A program made the translations under genes and the position numbers. A stretch of DNA of 64,000 nucleotides from Microbacter sp. GSS18 (GTDB lineage: Bacteria > Actinomycetota > Actinomycetes > Actinomycetales > Microbacteriaceae): assembly GCA_029319145.1 (NCBI GenBank), contig CP119753.1:496001-560000 (forward strand), written 5' to 3'. This document shows, one piece after another, positions 8,568 to 17,300 of the stretch (position 1 is the stretch's first letter; each line of letters begins with the position of its first letter). The notes beneath the pieces are model-generated. The model was given only the letters and a program-made list of their open reading frames with translations. It made no database searches and was not told where the DNA came from.

Positions 8568-10016
8568 TCAGTGCGTGTCTTCCGCTTCGACCTCGGTGCG
8601 GTCTGCCGACCACAGGGTGTGGAAGGTGCCGTCCTTGTCGATGCGCTTGTAGGTGTGGGCGCCGAAGAAGTCGCGCTGGCCCTGGATGAGGGCCGCGGGC
8701 AGGCGCTCGGCGCGCAGGCCGTCGTAGTACGCCAGCGACGACGAGAACGCCGGCGCGGGGATGCCGGCCGCGGCGGCCTGCTGCACGATGTGCCGCCACG
8801 CGTCCTGTGCACGGCCGAGGGCCTCGACGAAGTACGGCGCGGTCAGCAGCACCGGAAGGTCGGCGGTCTCGTCGTAGGCGTCGGCGATGCGGTTGAGGAA
8901 CTGGGCGCGGATGATGCATCCGCCGCGCCAGATCTTTGAAACCGCGCCGAGGTCGATCGACCAGCCGTACTCGGCGGCGCCGGCGCGGATCTCGTCGAAG
9001 CCCTGGCTGTAGGCGACGATCTTCGACGCGTACAGCGCCAGACGCACCTGCTCGATGAACGCGTCGGCGTCCTCCACGGTCAGGCCTTCGACGGGGCCGG
9101 GAAGGTCGCGCGACACGGCGCGCTGCTCGGGGTGGCTCGACAGCGACCGGGCGAAGGTGGCCTCGGCGATGCCCGAGACCGGGACGCCCAGCGAGAGGGC
9201 GGTCTGCACCGTCCAGGCGCCCGTGCCCTTGGCACCGGCCTGATCGAGGATCACGTCCACGAGGGGCTTGCCGGTGTCGGCGTCGATCTGGCGGAGCACC
9301 TCGGAGGTGATCTCGATCAGGTACGAGTCCAGCTCGCCGCGGTTCCACTCGGCGAACACGTCGGCGATCTCGGCCGGGGTCTTGCCGGTGCCACGGCGGA
9401 TCAGGTCGTACGCCTCGGCGATCAGCTGCATGTCGGCGTACTCGATGCCGTTGTGCACCATCTTCACGAAGTGCCCGGCACCGTCGTGGCCGATGTGGGT
9501 CACGCACGGCTCGCCCTCGGCGATCGCCGCGATCGAGCGGAGGATCGGGCCGAGGGTGACCCAGGACTCGTCCGAGCCGCCGGGCATGAGCGATGGCCCG
9601 AGGAGGGCGCCCTCCTCGCCGCCGGAGACGCCCATGCCGACGAAGTTGATGCCGGTCTCGCGGACCGCCTTCTCGCGGCGGATCGTGTCGCTGAACAGCG
9701 CGTTGCCGCCGTCGACGATGATGTCGCCCGGCTCGAAGACCTCCACGAGCGCGTCGATGACGGCATCCGTCGCGCGGCCCGCCTTGACCATGATCACCGC
9801 GGTGCGCGGCACCGTCAGCGACGCCGCGAACTCCTCGTACGAGAACGCGGGGACGAACTCCGCCTCGGGGTGGTCTGCCACCAGCTCGTCCGTCTTGGAA
9901 CGGCTGCGGTTGTAGACCGCCACGGTGTTGCCCTCACGGCTGGCGAGATTGCGGGCGAGGTTGGACCCCATCACCGCAAGACCCACCACACCGATGTTCG
10001 CTGCTGCCTCGGTCAC
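8568..10016 (-). CDS. gnd: 6-phosphogluconate dehydrogenase, decarboxylating
   Basis: 482 residues, full length for the long (E. coli-type) form. It oxidises 6-phosphogluconate to ribulose 5-phosphate and CO2 with NADP+ in the pentose phosphate pathway. Motifs: GLAVMGSNLARN dinucleotide fold with NRSRSKTDE, IIVDGGN, GVSGGEEGALLGPSLMPGG, the catalytic GHFVKMVHNGIEYADMQ (general-base Lys), and RDFFGAHTYKRID at the C-terminus. The GTG start has an AGGAG site 7 bases before it. Confidence 0.97.
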   Translation of the reverse strand: MTEAAANIGVVGLAVMGSNLARNLASREGNTVAVYNRSRSKTDELVADHPEAEFVPAFSYEEFAASLTVPRTAVIMVKAGRATDAVIDALVEVFEPGDIIVDGGNALFSDTIRREKAVRETGINFVGMGVSGGEEGALLGPSLMPGGSDESWVTLGPILRSIAAIAEGEPCVTHIGHDGAGHFVKMVHNGIEYADMQLIAEAYDLIRRGTGKTPAEIADVFAEWNRGELDSYLIEITSEVLRQIDADTGKPLVDVILDQAGAKGTGAWTVQTALSLGVPVSGIAEATFARSLSSHPEQRAVSRDLPGPVEGLTVEDADAFIEQVRLALYASKIVAYSQGFDEIRAGAAEYGWSIDLGAVSKIWRGGCIIRAQFLNRIADAYDETADLPVLLTAPYFVEALGRAQDAWRHIVQQAAAAGIPAPAFSSSLAYYDGLRAERLPAALIQGQRDFFGAHTYKRIDKDGTFHTLWSADRTEVEAEDTH

Positions 10017-10044
10017 GTAGAACTCCTGTCATCCGATCGCTTCC

Positions 10045-10050
10045 AGCCTA
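10045..10050 (-). promoter_or_regulatory. Predicted -10 element (TAGGCT) of gnd
   Basis: Read on the minus strand, TAGGCT lies 28 bases before the gnd GTG, leaving a short leader with an AGGAG site. No clear -35. Confidence 0.35.
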
Positions 10051-10140
10051 GAGTCTGGCGCGTTCGTGTGACGCCGATGTGGCGGCCTGCTCACATCGCG
10101 CTGTCGCGGCCGTGAGGTCCCGGCGGCGACGCGGGGAGGA

Positions 10141-10263
10141 TCAGTCCTTGCGGTACGCCTGGCGGCCCATCGACCAGAACGCGGCCGCCGTCCCGACGAC
10201 TCCGAGGACCGAGATGACACCGATGGTCCAGAGCAGGACGTGCGAGAAGAAGCCGTATTCCAT
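10141..10263 (-). CDS. 40-residue single-pass membrane protein, unknown function
   Basis: The protein begins MEYGFFSHVLLWTIGV and ends WSMGRQAYRKD: one hydrophobic helix of some 25 residues and a basic tail, so the C-terminus is expected inside the cell. A GGAGG site lies 5 bases before the ATG. A TACGAT -10 (10299-10304, minus) fits a 28-base leader. I do not recognise a named family. The strong ribosome site, charge asymmetry and an own promoter argue for a real gene despite its size. It precedes gnd by 124 bases with no gene between. Confidence 0.7.
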   Translation of the reverse strand: MEYGFFSHVLLWTIGVISVLGVVGTAAAFWSMGRQAYRKD

Positions 10264-10298
10264 GGAGATCCTCCGTCGGCGGTAGCAGGGCGTTCCTC

Positions 10299-10323
10299 AT
10301 CGTAGCGGTCTCGCTGGTAGACT
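10299..10323. promoter_or_regulatory. Divergent predicted -10 elements for the small membrane protein and rplY
   Basis: TACGAT on the minus strand (10299-10304) faces the 40-residue protein gene; TAGACT on the plus strand (10318-10323) faces rplY and would give a leader of about 180 bases. TAGACT is the hexamer most often found before genes in this window. Confidence 0.4.
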
Positions 10324-10465
10324 GAGCGACTGTACTTCGGCGAGGGATGCGCCGCGCCGGCCCGACGGCCGGCGGCGGCATCCGTGATCGACGGGGGTGT
10401 GCAGGCTCACGGCTTCCTCACGCGCTCGCGTTCGAGTCGAATCCAGACCATGAATATCCGGGCCC

Positions 10466-10489
10466 CGGGCCCGTCGGAATACGGGCCCG
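10466..10489 (+). promoter_or_regulatory. Hairpin in the rplY leader
   Basis: Arms 10466-10473 and 10482-10489 pair over 8 bp around an 8-base loop, ending about 10 bases before the GTGAGGAG ribosome site of rplY. Ribosomal protein genes often carry leader structures for feedback control. The rest of the leader (10324-10465) also has a GCCGGC-rich inverted repeat. No known leader family was recognised. Confidence 0.4.
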
Positions 10490-10510
10490 CATGCCCGTGA
10501 GGAGAACACA

Positions 10511-11131
10511 ATGTCCCAGGACGTCGACACCAAGGTCACCGCTGAGGTCCGCACCAGCTTCGGCAAGGGCTTCGCCCGCCGTCTGCGTGCGGCAGGTCAG
10601 ATCCCCGCCGTCATCTACGGTCACGGCACCGACCCCGTGCACATCGCGCTGCCCGGTCACCAGACCGCCCTGCTCATCCGCCGGGCCAACGCGCTGCTCG
10701 AGCTGGTCATCGATGGCAAGGAGCAGCTCGCGCTGGTCAAGGACGTTCAGAAGGACCCGGTGCACCAGGTCATCGAGCACATCGACCTGCTGGTGGTCAA
10801 GAAGGGCGAGAAGGTCCACGTCGAGGTCCCCGTGACCGTCGTGGGCGAGCCCTTCGCCGGGACGATCGTCAACCTCGACGCCACGACGATCTCGCTCGAG
10901 GTCGAGGCGACGCACATCCCCGAGCACGTCGAGGTCGACGTCGAGGGCCTGGAGGAGGGCGCGCACATCACCGCCGGCGAGCTGAAGCTCCCGAAGGGCG
11001 CGACCCTGCTCGCCGAGCCCGACCTGCTGGTCGTCGCCATCTCGACCCCGGCCGCGGCCGCCGCCGAGGAGACCGAGGAGGTCGAGGCCGAGGCTCCGGT
11101 GGCGGAGGCCGAGGAGGCCGCCGCCGAGTAA
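10511..11131 (+). CDS. rplY: 50S ribosomal protein L25 (general stress protein Ctc, long form)
   Basis: 206 residues. The N-terminal 5S rRNA-binding domain (about 1-95: FGKGFARRLRAAGQIPAVIYG, then VQKDPVHQVIEHIDLLVV) is followed by the C-terminal beta domain of the long TL5/Ctc type (about 96-185) and a Glu/Ala-rich acidic tail (about 180-206). AGGAG precedes the ATG. pth follows after 96 bases on the same strand, a common pairing in actinobacteria. Confidence 0.95.
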   Translation: MSQDVDTKVTAEVRTSFGKGFARRLRAAGQIPAVIYGHGTDPVHIALPGHQTALLIRRANALLELVIDGKEQLALVKDVQKDPVHQVIEHIDLLVVKKGEKVHVEVPVTVVGEPFAGTIVNLDATTISLEVEATHIPEHVEVDVEGLEEGAHITAGELKLPKGATLLAEPDLLVVAISTPAAAAAEETEEVEAEAPVAEAEEAAAE

Positions 11132-11227
11132 TCGGACGGACTTTCAGCGAGGGGGTGCGGATGCCGCGCCCCCTCGCTTCGTCTTGCGACGCCGTCGTGC
11201 GCCGCGCGAACCGAGGAGAATGACGTC

Positions 11228-11812
11228 ATGGCGCAGACATGGCTGGTCGTCGGACTGGGGAACCCCGGTCCGCGTTATGAGGCGACGCGGCACAACGTCG
11301 GGCAGATGGTGCTCGACGAGATCGCCTCGCGACGCGGCGAGTCCTTCCGCGCGCACAAGGCGAACGCGCGCGTGGCCGAGACGTGGCTGCGCCCGGGCGG
11401 CGCGAAGATGATCCTCGCCAAGCCGAATTCGTTCATGAACGTCTCGGGCGGGCCGGTGGCGAACCTCGCCCGGTTCTACGGCGTGGAGCCCGAGCAGGTC
11501 GTGATCGTCCACGACGAGCTGGACATCCCGTTCGACACGATCAAGCTGAAGACCGGCGGCGGTCACGGCGGCCACAACGGCGTACGGGACGTCGCCAAGG
11601 CGCTCGGCACGCCGGACTTCCCCCGCGTGCGCGTCGGCATCGGGCGTCCGCCGGGTCGTCAGGACGCCGCGGACTGGGTGCTCGACCCGTTCGGGGGCGC
11701 GGAGCGTCAGAACCTGCCGATCCTGCTGTCGGACGCAGCCGACGCGGTCGAGAAGCTCGTCGACGAGGGGCTGCTCGCCGCGCAGCAGAAGCACCACGCG
11801 CCGCGCGCCTGA
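11228..11812 (+). CDS. pth: Peptidyl-tRNA hydrolase
   Basis: 194 residues, usual length. It frees tRNA from peptidyl-tRNA dropped by stalled ribosomes. Visible key residues: N12 in GLGNPG, catalytic His22 in RHNVG, N71 in PNSFMN, D96 in HDELDI and N117 in [15 protein letters not shown] precedes the ATG. A tandem repeat and a hairpin follow the stop. Confidence 0.97.
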   Translation: MAQTWLVVGLGNPGPRYEATRHNVGQMVLDEIASRRGESFRAHKANARVAETWLRPGGAKMILAKPNSFMNVSGGPVANLARFYGVEPEQVVIVHDELDIPFDTIKLKTGGGHGGHNGVRDVAKALGTPDFPRVRVGIGRPPGRQDAADWVLDPFGGAERQNLPILLSDAADAVEKLVDEGLLAAQQKHHAPRA

Positions 11813-11817
11813 GGGCC

Positions 11818-11872
11818 GCGACGTCTCATCCCCGCGACGTCTCATCCCCGCGACGTCTCATCCCCGCGACGT
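11818..11872. repeat. 16-bp tandem repeat, 3.4 copies
   Basis: The unit GCGACGTCTCATCCCC is repeated without change at 11818-11833, 11834-11849 and 11850-11865, then breaks off after GCGACGT (11872). It begins 6 bases after the pth stop codon and is non-coding. Perfect identity points to recent slippage or selection. Confidence 0.9.
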
Positions 11873-11892
11873 GCAGGGACCTCGGACACAGC

Positions 11893-11925
11893 GAAGGCGG
11901 CCGCGCCTCCCGCGCGACCGCCTTC
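11893..11925. terminator. Hairpin between convergent pth and a secreted-protein gene
   Basis: GAAGGCGG pairs with CCGCCTTC, and the stem continues past one mismatch with CGCGC/GCGCG around a CTCCC loop. It sits between pth (plus) and the gene ending at 11948 (minus). The sequence after the stem is only weakly T-rich. Confidence 0.6.
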
Positions 11926-11947
11926 TATTCGTGTGCGTCGCCGCAGG

Positions 11948-12532
11948 TCACCCCGCGGTGACGGGCGCGTGGACGATCAGCTGTGTGAGGGGATACCACC
12001 CCTCGACGGGAACTTTCGTCCAGCCCTCCTCTTCCTCCATCGTCGCCTCGAGCGACTCGTGGTCGCCTCCCGGCGGCCATGCGCGGTACCGCACCCGGAA
12101 GGACATGCCGTTTCCGGTCTCGCGGACGTCGGTGCGCACGAGCACGTGCGTGCCATCACCCTGCCAGGTGAATCCGGCTGCGTGGGCGACGGTCGCGCCG
12201 CCCTCCGCGAGGCCTTCCTCACCCGGACCGCTCTCGCCGGGGATGTGCATCCACACCCGGCACCAGTCGGTCACCTGCAGGCGATCGCCGCCCTGACCGA
12301 GGACGAGGGCACCGGACTCGGTGCCGTACTCGTCGGTCGAGACGTTGAGGATGTACTTCGGGACGTCCGTGCCCGCGCCGTTCGCGTGGGCGTTGACGCC
12401 CATGCTCATCGTGCTCGGGCCGGCGCACATCCCGCCTTCGTGGTCCGCGGCGAGCGCCGCCGAGGTCGGGGCGATCAGCGCCGTCACCGCGAGCGCCAGG
12501 GCCGCGGCGACGGCGGGGAGCTTCCTCTTCAT
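11948..12532 (-). CDS. Secreted protein of unknown function
   Basis: 194 residues. The signal peptide is clear: MKRK, a hydrophobic core, and a likely cut after SAALA (about residue 28). The mature part has two cysteines (about 36 and 91) that could form a disulfide, is acidic with a Glu-rich stretch (ATMEEEEGW), and has a C-terminal section with repeated Trp/Tyr/Pro that suggests a beta fold. No family was recognised. It follows the larger secreted-protein gene by 24 bases on the same strand, so the two are probably co-transcribed. Confidence 0.75.
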   Translation of the reverse strand: MKRKLPAVAAALALAVTALIAPTSAALAADHEGGMCAGPSTMSMGVNAHANGAGTDVPKYILNVSTDEYGTESGALVLGQGGDRLQVTDWCRVWMHIPGESGPGEEGLAEGGATVAHAAGFTWQGDGTHVLVRTDVRETGNGMSFRVRYRAWPPGGDHESLEATMEEEEGWTKVPVEGWYPLTQLIVHAPVTAG

Positions 12533-12556
12533 GTCACTGCTCCGTTCGGGCGTGGC

Positions 12557-13411
12557 TCACTTGTTCGGGTTGCCGTGGTTGCCGGAGTTGCCCGAATTAC
12601 CCGCACCGCCGCTCTTGGGGAGCAGCGTCACGGCGAGGGTCGCGGTCTGGCCCGACGCGTCGGCGCGGTCAGTGGTGTCGATCGTCCCGTCGAACGTGGT
12701 GCCTCCCGACACGGTGAACGTGATCACGTAGTCACCGGGGGGCGGGAAGGCTCCCTTCTGGCCCCAGTTGTAGCCGTAGACCACGCCGCCGGTCGAGTTG
12801 ATCTCGGCGGTCGCCGCGGCTTCGTAGATCGTCACGCCGTCGGCGGTCTTGATCTCCAGGCGCGCTCCGCTGTCCCATGCGCGGGCGGTCATCGCCTCGG
12901 GGTTGCCCAGGGTGCCGTAGGGCGACAGCCGGTCGAGCATCTCGGGTTCCAGCTTGACGACCGAGTACCCGGTCGTCGAGGTGCCGCTGTTGTCCATCAG
13001 CGCCATCTCGACACGGATGGTCTTGCCGGCCTTGACGCCCACCTCATCGTTGGTGAGGTTGTCGCCCCAGTCCGCGAGGACGTGGACGTCGCCCGTGGCG
13101 GTCGAGCATGTCGCGCTCCAGATGGCTTCCGTCTTCTGCAGGTAGTAGCCGGGGTAGACGGTGGATTGCGGGCCGGTCGGGGCGACCGCCGCCGCCGCCT
13201 CGGCGCAGGGGATGCGCAGAGCGGGCGCTGCGGTCATGTCCCCGACGAAGATCGCGGGGATCGAAAGGTTGTTGCCCAAGGTCTCGCCGGACGGGGCCCC
13301 AGGTTCGCCGCCCTTCGCTGCGAAGGCGGGTGAGGCGACCATCAGGGCGGCGACTCCTGCTGCGACCAGCGAGAGTCCCATGCGGGCCCATCCGCGTGCT
13401 GTGGTGTTCAT
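12557..13411 (-). CDS. Secreted protein of unknown function with Gly/Asn-rich C-terminus
   Basis: 284 residues from ATG 13411, chosen because AGGAGA lies 8 bases upstream and the signal peptide starts there (MNTTARGW, core LSLVAAGVAALMVA, likely cut ASPAFA-A at about 34). The mature part has two Cys that may pair, a beta-rich look (VYPGYYLQKTEAIWSATC, VYGYNWGQKGAFPPPGDYVITFTV) like an extracellular immunoglobulin-like sheet domain, and ends in GNSGNSGNHGNPNK. It is first in a two-gene unit with the secreted protein at 11948. Function is unknown; a surface or matrix role is a guess. Confidence 0.75.
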   Translation of the reverse strand: MNTTARGWARMGLSLVAAGVAALMVASPAFAAKGGEPGAPSGETLGNNLSIPAIFVGDMTAAPALRIPCAEAAAAVAPTGPQSTVYPGYYLQKTEAIWSATCSTATGDVHVLADWGDNLTNDEVGVKAGKTIRVEMALMDNSGTSTTGYSVVKLEPEMLDRLSPYGTLGNPEAMTARAWDSGARLEIKTADGVTIYEAAATAEINSTGGVVYGYNWGQKGAFPPPGDYVITFTVSGGTTFDGTIDTTDRADASGQTATLAVTLLPKSGGAGNSGNSGNHGNPNK

Positions 13412-13544
13412 GTCCAATCTCCTTCGGATCGGACGACGCGGGTTCGAGTAGGTGTTGCTACGGGCGGAGACCGCGCCGTCTCCTGGATGTTTCTGTACCC
13501 AGTCCACGCTTCAGGGCAGACGCATCGGAAGGTCGAAGGTCCCT

Positions 13545-13562
13545 CCGGACAGGCATGTCCGG
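13545..13562. repeat. Short inverted repeat in the intergenic region
   Basis: CCGGAC and GTCCGG are separated by AGGCAT. It lies between the end of the membrane protein gene (13619) and the start of the secreted-protein gene (13411), both on the minus strand, so it may be a terminator or an operator. The remaining bases of 13412-13618 hold no gene that I can see. Confidence 0.35.
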
Positions 13563-13618
13563 GGCGACGTTCTCCCACCCGATGGATGACGTCGCGGGCG
13601 CCGCTGCGACGGCCGGGC

Positions 13619-14221
13619 TCAGCCCGTGAAACCGCTCGTCGCCCGCCCGAACGCGAGCGCTATCTGCACCGCGGTGAAGAACGCGATGGGTCCGAGGGCC
13701 GCCACCAGCACGGCGGCGATCCCGAAGCCGCGTCCGGTGCCGCGGACGATCGCGACCGCCCCCTGGACGAGCGCCCAGATCCCCAGTGCGGTGCCGATCC
13801 AGAACGACACCTCGCCCATGAGCACGGCGTCGCGCACAGGAGAGAGCAGCGACCAGTCGAAGTCGCCCGCGAACGGCTGCGTCAGCATCGCCGTGCCGGT
13901 GCCGAATCCGATGCGGTACGCGGCGATCGCGCCCGCCATGGAGGCGCCGAGCGTCGCGACCAGGCCCGCGATCAGCGCGACGACGCCGACGACGGGCGAC
14001 CGGCGCGGCACGCCCGGCGGCTTCGCGGGCGATCCGCCGTACACGGGCGGCGCATAGCGTGCGCCCGGCGGGCCGGAGGGAGGACCGTACGGCGGCCGAC
14101 CCGGCTGTCCCGGCTGGGGTGCGGGCGGGCCCGCGGCGGGACCGACCGGGCCGCCGAACGGGGGCGCGGCCGGCGGCGTCCAGCCGGGCGGAGGCGACGA
14201 GGGCTGCGCGGGGTCGGTCAC
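13619..14221 (-). CDS. Proline-rich membrane protein of unknown function
   Basis: 200 residues from GTG 14221. The first 85 or so residues are a cytoplasmic Pro/Gly/Ala-rich tail (PPYGPPSGPPGARYAPP). Four hydrophobic segments follow, arranged like the small DUF4190-type membrane proteins of actinobacteria. The start is supported by a TATGAT -10 box 7 bases before the GTG (leaderless mRNA); two ATGs just upstream lie inside that box. It diverges from mfd. Confidence 0.7.
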   Translation of the reverse strand: MTDPAQPSSPPPGWTPPAAPPFGGPVGPAAGPPAPQPGQPGRPPYGPPSGPPGARYAPPVYGGSPAKPPGVPRRSPVVGVVALIAGLVATLGASMAGAIAAYRIGFGTGTAMLTQPFAGDFDWSLLSPVRDAVLMGEVSFWIGTALGIWALVQGAVAIVRGTGRGFGIAAVLVAALGPIAFFTAVQIALAFGRATSGFTG

Positions 14222-14228
14222 GACCCTC

Positions 14229-14234
14229 ATCATA
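14229..14234 (-). promoter_or_regulatory. Predicted -10 element (TATGAT), leaderless start
   Basis: TATGAT on the minus strand is separated by 7 bases from GTG 14221, so transcription would begin at or next to the start codon. Confidence 0.5.
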
Positions 14235-14318
14235 GGAGGGCGGCGCACGCGCGAGGACGCGTCGGCACGCCGTGCCGGCGGTGCGTCCGCCGAGTGGGCG
14301 TGCGGGTTGCGTGCGCCG

Positions 14319-14324
14319 TAGACT
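14319..14324 (+). promoter_or_regulatory. Predicted -10 element (TAGACT) of mfd, leaderless start
   Basis: TAGACT is followed by 6 bases and then GTG 14331; no ribosome site is present. This decides for 14331 over the adjacent GTG at 14328. Confidence 0.55.
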
Positions 14325-14330
14325 TCTGTG

Positions 14331-17300
14331 GTGACAGTTCCCGGGATCGTGCGCGCCCTCGAGCAGGCAGAATCGTTTCGGGACGCGGTGACCGCGGCGT
14401 CCACGGACGCCGACTTCTCGCTGGTCGAAGGCCTGGACGCCCCGCTCCTCGCCGCACTCGTCGAGCATCGCGCGGGCACCGACCGCCCGCAGGCCGTGCT
14501 GGTCGTCGCCCCCACCGGACGCCGCGCCGAGTCACTCGGGCCGGCGCTGGAATCGGTGCTCCCCGGCGCCCGCGTGCTGCACTTCCCGGCATGGGAGACG
14601 CTGCCGCACGAGCGGCTGAGCCCGTCCGCCGAGACGGTGGGGCGGCGCCTCGAGATCCTTCACGAGATCGCCCGCTGGGACGGCTCGTCGCCGCTGGTGG
14701 TGACCGCATCGGTGCGGGCGGCGATCCAGCCGATCGCCCCTGGACTCGGTGAGACCGAACCGCTGCACCTGCGCGTCGGCGGTCGCGGGACCGAGCTCTC
14801 CGACGTCGTCGTGCAGCTGGTCGAGCTCGCGTACCACCGCGTCGACATGGTGTCGCGCCGCGGCGAGTTCGCGGTCCGCGGCGGCATCCTCGACGTCTTC
14901 CCGCCCACGGCCGCGCACCCTTACCGTGTGGAGTTCTTCGGCGACGAGGTCGACCAGATCCGAGCCTTCTCGGTCGCCGATCAGCGATCCCTGCCCGGTG
15001 ACGTCGACGACGTCGTCCTGCTCGCCGCGCGCGAACTGCTGCTGACCGATGACGTCCGCGAGCGCGCCCGCAGGCTGCGAGACCGGCTGCCGGGGCTGGG
15101 CGCGATGCTCGAGAAGATGGGCGAGGGCATCCCCGTCGAGGGCATGGAATCGCTCATGCCCGCCGTCCTGGACGGCCTCGTCACGCTCGTGCACGCGATG
15201 CCCGAGCGCTCGGGGGTCGCCGTCGTGGACCCCGAACGCTGCGTCACGCGGGCGATCACGCTCGGCGAGACGAACCGCGAGTTCCTCGACGCGGCGTGGA
15301 GCGCCGCCACGGCCGGAGCCGAGACCCCCGTGGACACCTCTGCGGTGCTCGGGACGGGGCTGTCCTCGGGCGACTTCGTCGCGCTGCCCGTGCTGCGCGA
15401 GGTCGCCCGAGAGCGCGGCGGCGCGTGGTGGACCCTCAGCGCCTTCGACTCCGGAGCGGCGGATGCCGCCGCCGAGGGTCTCATCGACGTCGACACCGCC
15501 CTCGAGCACGCGGCCATGACCCGCGTCGCAGCCGCACCCGTCCCGTCGTTCCACGGCAGCGTCGACGGCGCGATCGACCACGTCGGGGCGCTGCTGGCGG
15601 ACGGCTGGCGCGTCGCCGTCGTCGCCGGAGGAACGGGCCTGGTCGAGCGCGCGGCCGACGTTCTGGCCGATCGCGGCATCGGCGCACGGCGCGTGGAGGA
15701 TCTCGACGGCGTCCCCGAGCCCGGCGTCGTGCATCTGGCCGTCGCCGCGCTCGAGAGCGGATTCGAGTCCGCCGAGACGAAGTTCGCCGTGCTGACGGAA
15801 TCGGAGTTCTACGGGCGTACGATCGGCGGCGACCAGCGGGTCGTCAAGAAACTCGCGTCGCGCCGCCGCAACGTCGTCGACCCGCTGCAGCTCAAGCCCG
15901 GCGACTTCGTGGTGCACGCGACGCACGGCATCGGCAAGTTCGTCGAGCTCATCCAGCGCGAGGTGTCCTCGGGAGGCCGCAACGCCGTCAAGACCCAGCG
16001 CGAGTACCTCGTGCTGGAGTACGCCCCGGCCAAGCGCGGATACCCGGGCGACAAGCTCTTCGTCCCGACCGACCAGCTCGACCAGCTCTCACGCTACGTC
16101 GGCGGCGAGGCCCCCGCTCTGTCCAAGATGGGCGGCAGCGACTGGTCGCAGGCCAAGAGCAAGGCGCGCAAGGCGGTGCGCGATATCGCCGTGGAGCTGG
16201 TGAAGCTGTACTCGGCGCGCGTGGCGGCCAAGGGGCACGCCTTCGGCCCCGACACGCCCTGGCAGCGCGAGCTCGAAGAGGCCTTCCCGTTCGCCGAGAC
16301 GCCCGACCAGCTTCAGACGATCGACGAGATCAAGGCCGACATGGAGAAGTCGATCCCCATGGACCGGCTGCTGTCCGGCGATGTCGGCTTCGGCAAGACC
16401 GAGGTCGCGGTGCGGGCGGCGTTCAAGGCGATCCAGGACGGCAAGCAGGTCGCGATGCTCGTGCCGACCACCCTGCTGGTCAAGCAGCACCTCGAGACCT
16501 TCACCGAGCGCTTCGCGGGATTCCCGGTCAAGGTCAAGGCGCTGTCGCGGTTCCAGACCGACAAGCAGGCCCGGGACACGATCGCGGGGCTGACGGACGG
16601 CACCGTCGACATGGTGATCGGCACGCACCGCATCCTCACCGAGAAGGTGGTCTTCAAGGACCTCGGCCTCATGATCATCGACGAGGAGCAGCGCTTCGGC
16701 GTCGAGCACAAGGACGCGCTGAAGAAGCTCAAGACGAACGTCGACATCCTCGCCATGAGCGCCACGCCCATCCCGCGCACGCTCGAGATGGCGGTCACCG
16801 GCATCCGCGAGATGTCCACGCTGCAGACCCCGCCCGAGGACCGGCATCCGATCCTGTCCTACGTCGGCGCCCGCAACGACAAACAGATCGCCGCGGCGAT
16901 CCGTCGCGAACTGCTGCGCGAGGGACAGGTCTTCTACGTCCACAACCGCGTGCAGTCGATCCAGCGGGTCGCCGCGCACCTGGCCGAGCTGGTGCCCGAG
17001 GCGCGCATCGCGGTCGCCCACGGTCAGATGGGCGAGCACCAGCTCGAGCAGGTCGTCGACGACTTCTGGGAGCGCAAGGCCGACGTGCTCGTCTCGACGA
17101 CGATCGTCGAGACCGGGCTCGACATCTCCAACGCGAACACCATCATCATCGACCGCGCCGACAAGTACGGGCTCAGTCAGCTGCACCAGCTGCGGGGGCG
17201 CGTGGGGCGTGCGCGCGAGCGCGCGTACGCGTACTTCCTCTACGACGAGACGAAGCCGCTGAGCGAGACCGCCGCCGACCGGCTCGAGACCATCGCGGTC

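Noticed and set aside
10395..10460. tRNA-like sequence in the rplY leader
   Set aside because: It has a T-loop-like GTTCGAGTC but no acceptor or anticodon stems that pair.
11818..11872. CRISPR array
   Set aside because: Repeats are head to tail without spacers and there are no cas genes.
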